Below, one piece after another: positions 11,984 to 20,409 of a DNA stretch of 64,000 nt (its first letter is position 1; the number at the start of each line of letters is the position of its first letter). A model generated the notes under the pieces. It was given only the letters and a program-made list of their open reading frames with translations, did no database searches and was not told the origin of the DNA. The translations under genes were made by a program, and so were the position numbers. The stretch is from positions 638,936-702,935 of the forward strand of contig JAALGZ010000019.1 of assembly GCA_015227615.1 (NCBI GenBank), written 5' to 3'. The stretch comes from Labyrinthula sp. Ha (lineage: Eukaryota > Sar > Bigyra > Labyrinthulida > Labyrinthulaceae).

Positions 11984-12850
11984 ATGAATTATAAGGATTT
12001 CAGTCTGAATCAAGACTTGGGCAGAGAAGATCTTCCTTCGACGTATATCTCATTATTTCTGTAAATAAAACTAAAAGACAAACTTAGCTATATCAAAAGT
12101 GTTCAAACAAACACAGAAAATAAACTTTCATTCGAATCTTCAAGACCAAGTTCTTCATCCAGGAAAACTAGAACACCAACTGCTACATTTGCAAGAAAGA
12201 CGATACATAGCGTCAAACACACACAGGTTCTTAAAAAACCATGTCCAACGTCAACTGGTTGAGGAGGTGTACGAGCTAAACCAGGTGGTGGAGGAGGTGA
12301 AGAAGGTAAACCAGGTGGTGGAACTACATTTCGGGGCAACGTCAAAGAAACCTCGCCTTGGCTCATATCTCGCGCTTCAACTAGAATGCTTTTATTGTAA
12401 ACAGTTCCAATTTCCGACCTGATTAAGCCGGTTTACAAAACGTTCATTGATATTTCCAGAGAGTGACTTCTATATTCCCGGAACCTACGTGGAATGTGAA
12501 AGTAATAACAGGTAAACCAAACTGGAATTATTTCTGTTGCATATCTGTAAGAATAGATATCATATGAAAATGTCATATAATTTAGTTACTTTTGGAGTTG
12601 CTTAAGTCTGTCATCACTACCAATAGTTTTAGTTTTCTTCTCAGGTGTTTGGGAATTTGACCAGAAAACTGAAGCAGTAAAGGAACAATGTTTTGAACCA
12701 AAAATATCAGCAAGAATAAGCGTAGAATCCATAATTCTTTTCACAGTCTTGCGCTTTAACCCTTTACTGCTTAGCTTGCTTCAGTAAGTTTATAAAAAGA
12801 TGCCCTGGGAGAGATATCACAAGAACACAAAATACGTCCCTAATGTTTGA
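11984..12850 (+). CDS. Six-exon gene, predicted membrane protein
   Basis: Proposed exons: 11984-12060, 12088-12257, 12285-12396, 12428-12511, 12586-12783, 12814-12850 (678 nt, 225 residues). Introns are 27, 27, 31, 74 and 30 nt, all GT-AG; four interrupt codons after the second base. Each removal restores one frame and eliminates every stop. The ATG at 11984 leads into KDFSLNQDLGREDLPSTY. Next come a Ser/Arg/Thr-rich linker (about residues 40-75), a Gly-rich patch (GGGGEEGKPGGG) and SDFYIPGTYVECESNN. Two hydrophobic segments follow, at about residues 148-167 and 197-215. No family recognised. Least certain are the 74-nt intron (without it the protein stops at a TAA at 12513, 148 residues) and the GC-richer second intron. 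Confidence 0.55.
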
Positions 12851-13006
12851 AACTTCCAGAACCTGAAACACTTCATCTTACTAGGGAGCTACTGGATTTC
12901 TGTAGCTTTTCATTTGCATTAAAAAAAAACTCTCGAAGTGCTACATGAAGTATAAAAGATGGATATATAGCTTTTCAAATTGTTGGAGGGAGTACCAAAT
13001 GTATGT

Positions 13007-14350
13007 TTATGTGTTGTAAACACCTCCCTGACAGAGAATGAAATCAACAAGCTGCTTATTTGTTTCACTTCCAAAGTGTCGCATATCTCCGGGGGATTTA
13101 GGGTCATGTAGGCCAACCCAGGAAGCACCAGCAGTGTCAACCAGATTAATGGCAGAGAACTCCCTTTCTTCTAGGACTGATCTTGAAAATAAGTTCAGCA
13201 GATCCACCCTAGGCTGTGTCATGAAGTACTTAGAAGTATCATTTTCTATACCTTTATATTCATCTGGATTCACTATAGTTGTTAATAAGTAGTTCAAGCG
13301 AATATCGATATCGGGCAGATTCTTCACTTTGCTCAAAAAAAGGCTTAGTAAAGATTTCATCGTCATCTTATATGTTTCTTTTTCTGCGTAGAACTTACCG
13401 TATGCTACATCCCATAGTCCAGCAAAGTTAATAAAAACATAGTTCACAGTGTTTGGAGCTTTTTTTATCTCCTTGAATACTTCATTGATTCTAGCCTCAA
13501 ATTCTGGTACGTGGTTTTGAAGAGGACCCTTTGTTTTTTCACAATCTATTACATGTCGTTTTCCCTTAGGTAAATGCTTTTTGAACCAGTCACATTCATA
13601 AAACACTTGTGAAGAGCCAATGAAGTAAAACGCTACGGTTTCCACCTTTTCCTCTTCTAACCAACCATCAAGATTTGATGAACATGAGGACTGAAGCTTC
13701 AAGCCTTTTGGAGATTCCACTAGCCAGTCATCAAACATCTGTCTCGGCAATGGCTCTCCATTTGAAAGCGTAATGCGTCTCTTAATTCCGGCTATAAAAG
13801 ACATTTTGTGAGAAAATAAAACAGGAACGTAATCTGTCAACGAAGATCCCAAAGAATGATACTCTTTTCGCATACTTGCCTCAAGAGTACACTGGTAAGA
13901 ATCAATTTTCTCTTTGATATCAATTTTGTTCCAGAAAAGTCTATATACGTTTTCTGTCTTTACTAAATGCAGTTTACTTTCACCCAGATCTCCTGCTTCA
14001 TTGAACTCGTCTAAGTAACCAAGCCCATTTGAAAGGAAATACTTCTTGTACCTGTTTTTTCCGCAGATCCCTGTTAATTCGACCAGATAAACACCCTCGC
14101 CAACAAATCTTTGCTCTAGTTTCACATCTCCAAGTGAAACAAAATCTTTCCGGTATCCAACATAAAATATTTCGTTTTTTGCAAGAAAGTTAACGGATAA
14201 AATATATATCAACAAAAAAGCAAAAAACGGACAAATGAACGACAAAAAATTTGTTCTAGAACTTTTCACAAAGTGGAAGTTGGAAGACGAAGAAGATGAT
14301 AAAGAGGGAAAAGTTTTATTGATAAATTTTTGTCTCATTGATAAGTGCAT
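13007..14350 (-). CDS. SGNH/PC-esterase-like type II membrane protein
   Basis: 447 residues from an ATG at 14348-14350, one exon. A Ser-rich basic N-terminus is followed by one membrane segment (residues 36-56, FLSFICPFFAFLLIYI), which suggests a signal anchor with the bulk of the protein in the secretory lumen. Sequence blocks fit an SGNH/GDSL-type esterase of the PC-esterase kind: FYFIGSSQVFYE with the presumed nucleophile Ser246, VFINFAGLWDV with Asn308, and GDMRHF with Asp422 and His425 as a D-x-x-H motif near the C-terminus. Relatives modify glycans by adding or removing acetyl groups; the substrate here is unknown. Its 5' end overlaps the 5' end of the PPAT gene by 116 bp. The only other usable start (Met5) still overlaps. 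Confidence 0.65.
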   Translation of the reverse strand: MHLSMRQKFINKTFPSLSSSSSSNFHFVKSSRTNFLSFICPFFAFLLIYILSVNFLAKNEIFYVGYRKDFVSLGDVKLEQRFVGEGVYLVELTGICGKNRYKKYFLSNGLGYLDEFNEAGDLGESKLHLVKTENVYRLFWNKIDIKEKIDSYQCTLEASMRKEYHSLGSSLTDYVPVLFSHKMSFIAGIKRRITLSNGEPLPRQMFDDWLVESPKGLKLQSSCSSNLDGWLEEEKVETVAFYFIGSSQVFYECDWFKKHLPKGKRHVIDCEKTKGPLQNHVPEFEARINEVFKEIKKAPNTVNYVFINFAGLWDVAYGKFYAEKETYKMTMKSLLSLFLSKVKNLPDIDIRLNYLLTTIVNPDEYKGIENDTSKYFMTQPRVDLLNLFSRSVLEEREFSAINLVDTAGASWVGLHDPKSPGDMRHFGSETNKQLVDFILCQGGVYNT

Positions 14351-15113
14351 CGCAAAGATTGATAGTTCAGCAAGTTTGCACGTTGTATTTGATTTTCATG
14401 GAGCCGAAGAAAACGAGAAACGTGAATTCTTCCAGAAAAACTTGACGAGGTATTCAAATCATATGCATGATTGTTGTTTGACCCATGGAAAAAGTAAGCT
14501 GGATTGTTCACTGATGTTTTCAGTGTTAGAAGACAACACCACAGTCATGTTTACTGGGGAAGAATCAGAGGGTTTAAACAAGATATCATTATTTAGTGAG
14601 ATCAAGCACATCCTGGAGCTGAAATTTTATGTTTTTGATACTTGCAGCAGATCTCTAGCCTTTGACAACGTCGTTCTTGGAGGAACTTTTGACAGACTAC
14701 ATCTTGGACACAAGAAGCTGCTTTCTGCATCTCTCATGTGTGCGAACAAGAGAGTTGTAATCGGGATAACGAATGATCAGATGTTGCGACAGAAGTCTGA
14801 TGTTAGTATGATTCAACCACTAAATCAGCGTGTGAGATCCGTTCAACAATTTTGCGCAGCTTTCGATTCTAGCATAAAGTGTGAGCCTCATGAAATTTCG
14901 GATCCGTTTGGGCCAAGTATAGTAGACCAAGACTTACAGGCGATTGTTGTATCGAGTGAAACTTTAAAGGGAGCTAGGATGGTGAATGATAAACGAGTTC
15001 AAAATGGGTTAAATGAGCTGCAAGTTGTTGCTGTTTTAAGAAGCAACAATCACACACTGAGTAGCACATTCTTGAGAAACCTAGATAACAAAGAAGAAAA
15101 GTTGAACGTTTAA
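14235..15113 (+). CDS. PPAT: Phosphopantetheine adenylyltransferase
   Basis: 292 residues, ATG at 14235, TAA at 15111-15113, one exon. The nucleotidyltransferase domain spans about residues 143-283. It opens with VVLGGTFDRLHLGHKK, where HLGH at 156-159 is the ATP-binding T/HxGH motif. VVIGITNDQML, VVSSETLKGA and the late LSSTFLR (275-281) follow, as in eukaryotic-type PPAT. The enzyme makes dephospho-CoA from 4'-phosphopantetheine and ATP in coenzyme A synthesis. Unlike the animal bifunctional enzyme, no dephospho-CoA kinase domain follows. The first ~140 residues form an extra N-terminal region of the kind also present in yeast and animal enzymes. If translation began at Met77 instead, the overlap with the esterase-like gene would vanish; residues 45-56 look structured, so I prefer the long form. 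Confidence 0.9.
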   Translation: MNDKKFVLELFTKWKLEDEEDDKEGKVLLINFCLIDKCIAKIDSSASLHVVFDFHGAEENEKREFFQKNLTRYSNHMHDCCLTHGKSKLDCSLMFSVLEDNTTVMFTGEESEGLNKISLFSEIKHILELKFYVFDTCSRSLAFDNVVLGGTFDRLHLGHKKLLSASLMCANKRVVIGITNDQMLRQKSDVSMIQPLNQRVRSVQQFCAAFDSSIKCEPHEISDPFGPSIVDQDLQAIVVSSETLKGARMVNDKRVQNGLNELQVVAVLRSNNHTLSSTFLRNLDNKEEKLNV

Positions 15114-15169
15114 CAGCCATTCAACACCCTGTCGCGAATATTATTCAAATACAACTATCTGAAGCAAAA

Positions 15170-16543
15170 TTACACACTTACATGTCTCAAATAGACTGCT
15201 AACTTTATCTCATCCAGGTAGGTACGCCCCTTCTTATTTGCAGCTGCCAACTGCTGGACACGATCGAAAACACCTCCGGCGTCATCTGCATTTCCGGTGT
15301 CCATAAGATGTGCTACTATATCTTTGTACCCTTCAATAATGTTTTTATGATCCCGAGGAAGACATAGCTCAAGAAGTCGCGCTTTCTTTCTCAACAAGCA
15401 TTGGGTATGACCCATGTTTGCATCTGGAAACAGGTTATCTAGACTTTTTAAAGTCTCTTCAACTATGTTCAAAGTGGCAAAGAGAGAAAGTAGAATATAT
15501 TCTGTCCAAGACTTGGCTTCTTCTTCTGAGTCAAATGTGAAGAAAAATACCTCCCGTCTATAGCTTTCCTCAGCGGTACCCAAGCTCTTTACAAAAGCGT
15601 GAAGAATCAGCGTTTTTTTTACATCAGGGGCTAACTCAATTTGATAGACATCATACACATGAAACACAAGAAACATAATATCATCAGAATAGACCTCCAA
15701 TTTCCCATTGAAAAGCTCAATCTCAACTCTTTTCTCCTTACCCCCATTAATTTTTATACCATTTGTTCTAGCTGCGCTTCCTTTCAGCATTGCAGTACCA
15801 GATAGGTTTACAGCATGAATTTCATTTGCTCCAAAGAGCGATGCAAGCTTTGGTTGTTTAATTAACTTAGAGCACTTTTTACAAGGCCTATGGTCGGTAA
15901 GCGAAGAAAACAGCACCTTGTCAATAAAGAGATCAGCGTTTGGAGAGAACATTCTAAAGGTATTCGTCCACTTAGATTCTTTGCCCTTGTACGTATATTC
16001 AGAGGCAACATCAGACTTTGAAGACGGCGATTGAGGAGATTGTGGTTTGAAGAGATTTGTTATCGACGTCCCACGGCCCCTCCCGGATGCAAAAGAATTA
16101 AATTTTTTCGGTGTTGTGATAGAGAGTTTTCTTCTGAAGACCTGTGGGAGAAAATTTGTACTGGAGGATTTTTCTGAATCAGGGGTTTTTGGGTTGTTGT
16201 TTTTGACGTAATCTGGCAAGATTCGTTTTGTGTCTGCAACGCTGAAACTTCGTAAGGAATCACTTCTCTTCGGACGATTTGAAAGAACTGACCCCTTTCT
16301 TTGCTTTATTGAGTTCAAGCTTCTGTTGCTTCCCACACTGAATGTATCAAATGAAAGTTTTCGGAGTTTGCTGTGGGTCTTCTTCTTCTTCATCTTGTTG
16401 TTGAAGTTCGAAGGATGAGTCGACTTAAAGGAGTGAAAAGCCTTTTTCACTTGCTGCTTTTTCTTCCTGCGTTTATTTTGTCTTCTATTCGTTGACTGGG
16501 GTCCGTCTGAAGTTGGACTTACATTTATGTTTCTTGAAAACAT
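15170..16543 (-). CDS. PH-like domain protein with long basic N-terminus
   Basis: 457 residues from the ATG at 16541-16543. Residues 1-215 are basic, Ser/Lys-rich and probably disordered. Residues ~245-358 read as a PH-like domain: LSGTAMLKGSA, then VEIELFNGKLEVYSDDIMFL, with the usual closing helix FDSEEEAKSWTEYILLSLF. A helical C-terminal part follows (TLKSLDNLFPDANMGHTQCL to the end). PH domains bind phosphoinositides or partner proteins; the partner is unknown. The gene is convergent with PPAT (56 bp between stops). The start is uncertain: codon 8 overlaps a GTAAGT, from which a 27-nt in-frame intron (16497-16523) or a 16-nt intron (16508-16523) could be removed, the latter joining it to the upstream open frame at 16485-16742. 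Confidence 0.7.
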   Translation of the reverse strand: MFSRNINVSPTSDGPQSTNRRQNKRRKKKQQVKKAFHSFKSTHPSNFNNKMKKKKTHSKLRKLSFDTFSVGSNRSLNSIKQRKGSVLSNRPKRSDSLRSFSVADTKRILPDYVKNNNPKTPDSEKSSSTNFLPQVFRRKLSITTPKKFNSFASGRGRGTSITNLFKPQSPQSPSSKSDVASEYTYKGKESKWTNTFRMFSPNADLFIDKVLFSSLTDHRPCKKCSKLIKQPKLASLFGANEIHAVNLSGTAMLKGSAARTNGIKINGGKEKRVEIELFNGKLEVYSDDIMFLVFHVYDVYQIELAPDVKKTLILHAFVKSLGTAEESYRREVFFFTFDSEEEAKSWTEYILLSLFATLNIVEETLKSLDNLFPDANMGHTQCLLRKKARLLELCLPRDHKNIIEGYKDIVAHLMDTGNADDAGGVFDRVQQLAAANKKGRTYLDEIKLAVYLRHVSV

Positions 16544-16742
16544 TCGTTGCTTGATTATTTATGGCTATATTCCTCTTTTGTCTAGACTTAAGTTTGGGTT
16601 TTCGTAGTTGTTCTAGTAAAGGAAAGTCCGTCGGGAATAGACGAGAGTGTCTGGGTTTCCAACGTAAAGTCTGGTTCTTCAGTTGGTATGTTTTTAATGC
16701 GTCCCGTGGATATACTATTTTTGTTCCTAGCTTGTTTCGCAT
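16485..16742 (-). CDS. Upstream open frame, possible N-terminus of the PH-like protein
   Basis: 85 codons from the ATG at 16740-16742 (RNKLGTKIVYPRDALKTY onward) to a TAG, overlapping the annotated start of the PH-like gene in another frame. It is unusually GC-rich for the area and has the same Lys/Arg-rich style as the PH-like N-terminus. Removing 16 nt (GTAAGTCCAACTTCAG) would fuse the two frames, but 16 nt is shorter than the other introns here. It may instead be an upstream ORF or a separate small gene. The tandem array begins about 5 bp upstream of this ATG. Confidence 0.4.
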   Translation of the reverse strand: MRNKLGTKIVYPRDALKTYQLKNQTLRWKPRHSRLFPTDFPLLEQLRKPKLKSRQKRNIAINNQATNVFKKHKCKSNFRRTPVNE

Positions 16743-16860
16743 ACTTGGTGGGTTCGAGAGCTTTTTTGGTGTTCCTATTCCTGGTTTTTCTGTCGCTTTG
16801 AAGTTTGTTCCGTTGAACAATTCGGTATCGAAATTTTGCTTACGTTAGTGTTTGGAATGA

Positions 16861-19800
16861 AGAATAACACTATTTTTATTCTTGAGATAAAGTATGCTTA
16901 TGGTGACCTTGAATGTAATTATCATATACAACACTCTTAAATGAATGAATGCAGCACCACAAATTCTAGGGTTTGACTCATGAAAATTTGTGTTTATTAC
17001 TTATCTGCTTATTGAAGACTTTCAATCTCTCTGCCAGACCCAGAAGAGTTAAGGATATTCTCTTCGCTGGCTCAAATAGAATTTAATGTTCTTTCAAGAG
17101 CAAGAGTGAGCTGAGCATTAGTCCAACAATGTGGAGAAAATTCAAATATTTCGATGAAAAAATTATACTTGGAGCCTTGATCAATTTGTGCGAAATCTGC
17201 TAGTTTTACTGATAATTCCCACACTTAAAGTTTGAAACAAAGAACGTCTCTTTAGAGATACTAATACGTTTGTGCGATTTGGACTTGTTTTATATAAAAA
17301 GAAAAAGTATTCTATAAGAGATGAGTTTTTATCTTTTTACTTTGTGTACATTTGACCGGTCCAAAAACTTGTGGAATACTAGCCAGTGAATACGGTCTTA
17401 AATATTTTATACCCAGTCTATTAATTTCAGTGCTTAGTTTGTTCAAAATTTTCACTTTCACATCTAAAAATTTTCTAATATCCATAATATTAAAGTAAAT
17501 TTTATGGTAAATACCCCAAACTTGTACTTTACATATAATAACTTCCGATGTGATGTCTCTAACATGTCTATTCATACTTTCCTATCAAAGCATTCATTCA
17601 TTTTGTACATGCTAAGCGACACTACTCTAATGTAATAGATTCGGTAAAAATAAGGCATTATTTGATTCATCCCCTCTATGAACACAGTTTTACTGTTGCT
17701 TGCCGATTTGAATTATGTTAATAGGCTCCACAAGAGACTAAAAACAAATTTTTCATGCTCTTAGAGGGTGTAAAGAGCAATTGCTCAGTTATAAATATTA
17801 TTTATTCTTGTATGTTCTTCACTAATGATATCTGTACTATAAATTATCTGTTAATCTTCTAATCATTTTCATTTAGTGGAATACTGTTTCTTTAGAAGTC
17901 GGTTCCTCGAACTTTTCGTAAGTCTTTATAACTTTCAGTACCTATGTGAACTCTATATTTTTCTAATAAACCAAGACTCTTAGAATGAGCCTCATTTGAA
18001 ACGTTCTAATACCACAAAATGTTAATCTAAGACTTTTAATAAATGAAACATGTACACATTTTTGCCATCAGTAATGCTCTGGCAATCTGCACTTCTTTGT
18101 TTTTCACAATGAACCCTAAAAGTCTTGGTTAGTAGCCAAGACTGTCGTAGAGTAAATGGAATTTTATTCCGCAACGGTTGAGGAGCTGGCAAGACTTATC
18201 ATTACTGACCTTTTATGTCAACAAACATTATTCCTTCTGAATTTCAAGCTCTCTATGGAATATTGTAGCTCCATATGATGCAGGTAGAAGCTTTTTGTGT
18301 GGGGGATAGCATTTTCAGAGAATATAAGTTGGCTACTAAGCCACAAGGATAATTGACTCAAGTGCTGCACAATTTTTAGTTGTGGTAGAATGATATCTTA
18401 GCTACTATTTTCTCGCCGGTCGAAAGGACGAACTTATTTAATCCCAGGTGAGGAATCAAACTTAAGCAAAATTATGTGACTCGAGCCAAAACAATTGTCA
18501 CACATTCCTTTTCTAGCTCATAAATTCTTCGCCATCGCGAATATTCTAGGTTTAATGAGCAAGTTTTCTAGCAATATACTTTTTGATAAGATATAGTCCT
18601 TGATTTCTCCAGAGAATCGTATCAGTATATTTCTGATATTGTTTAGTGAAAGGTTTTAGTCTCATACATAAGAGCACCTTCATGACAAACTTGTATGAAG
18701 AATTCAAATGTCATATTTAGAAAACGATTTATTGTTAAACGGGTCTTTATGATCTTCTTAGGTAAAAAATAGACTTTAAAGCCCTATTTAGCAGATAGAA
18801 GATAAGAATCCAGGATATTTCTTGTCTTAAGGTGTGGATATGGAGCCAGAATGATTAGTTCTTACCCAAGTTATGTCCTTAAATTGCTAATTTGGCGAGC
18901 TAAGGCTGTTAAATTTATTCTTGGAAGGAATAAAAATTTACTCAAGGCAGAAAATCGTAAAATAGTTTGCATATGTTAGATTTTGGGTATTATTCCTGGC
19001 TTGGAATCCAAATTGCTTTTTCATTTAGTGTTGCTGAGTTGCAATCATTAATGCTATGAATATATACATATATATCTTTTCCTGGGAATTATTCTCGCTA
19101 GTCATTGAAACTAATATCATGCAAAACATTTCTTACAATTTCTTCCTTTTTTCTTGGTATTGATACTCAGAATACAGAAAAAAACAATTGATAATGACAA
19201 CATTTGCCACTTTACATATCTAACTATCGGGCAACTCTTATTCTTGAGTTTTCTAAGCCATTGAGGTTAAATATTTGTTCATATCTTGTGGGCAATTATA
19301 AACACAGTGTTCCACTTTTACAAATCTGTCAGACTTTAGTAAGTGGTTTGCCAAAATTAAGTATTCATCAGAGTCATGGTGTACAAAATAACTATCTTGT
19401 TTGCAGTGTTTTAGAATCTTGACTATTACAACTGGTGTACAAACTTTTAAAATAAACAGATAGATTAACAACAACCTTCATGCTCAGTGAGCACAGAACG
19501 TAAGTCACCTCGAAAAGTAACCGGTCAACAACGTTTCAAATACGTCAAATTTCGGTCATTCATAGATATATCGTCCTAGAGACCAGTCTTAGCATATATT
19601 TTACACTGTCAACACAACCCACCAAAATGGTCATATAAATATACAGTAACACTAGTTCCACGAGTATAATTCCAATAGACAATAGATAGAAAGACAGACT
19701 TTTGTGTTTGACCAACTTCGATAAGAGTTCGTTAAGCTCACGAAGAATTTCTAAATGATATCCTTCTCATTGCTTAACAATGTTACAGTTTATGTAATTA

Positions 19801-20409
19801 GTTCGTAGAAAAATACTTTACAACATATATATGTTGACTCTATTTAAATGTTGAATCCTTTGGAAACAACGAACCCCTTTCTTGACTAAACCAAAGTTTC
19901 TGGAGCCAAGGGCAATGAAGCAATGACTGGCTACTTTTCTCTAAGTGCTTCCATCAAGTTAGCTACAGCTCAAAAGAAGTTTCAACCTTTCTATGATTCT
20001 TACTATTTAGGGAAGGCTCCGAGACAGTGGAGTCTGCACTAGGCCTTTGATGTTTTTGTACCTAAGGCCAAAATCTATGTGTAGGCGACTAACCGAGCAG
20101 TAAGTTCAGACGCTAGTCTGTTTTATACTATAAATATATCAGATTAGGTTCATAAGAATCTATAGGATAGGTTATGTAACATGAATTCTCCTTTATTTGT
20201 TGTTTACCAATTGGAAGTTCTAGTGTATAGTATTTAACTATGTCCAATTAGATAAGGTAAGTTTCCTCTGTGTTTTTTTTTGCCAAAACCATTATATCTT
20301 TAGACAACAAATATAGTTTTTGGGAAAAATTTCTCTTGTTAGACGAGTCTAGCAGTGTTTGTTTTGCAGATTTTAGTGCCCAGGAGGATATAGGTACTTG
20401 CAGTGCACT
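16861..20409. other. U1 spacer between the PH-like gene flank and block alpha
   Basis: AT-rich, about 90% similar to U2 35210-38700 and U3 59730-63220 with many scattered changes and small indels. No conserved coding frame was found; open frames such as 17312-17575 (-) and 19204-19422 (+) are not preserved across all three copies. The part 19104-20471 shows no difference from U2. Confidence 0.6.

Noticed and set aside
12103-12422. 107-codon plus frame and Pro-rich 87-codon minus frame
   Set aside because: Both are shadows of exons 2-3 of the proposed six-exon gene; the Pro-rich look is the complement of the Gly-rich patch.
19204-19474. Identical short frames in U1 and U2 on both strands (also 37494-37764)
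   Set aside because: The identity reflects the conversion tract; U3 disrupts the frames, so there is no sign of coding constraint.
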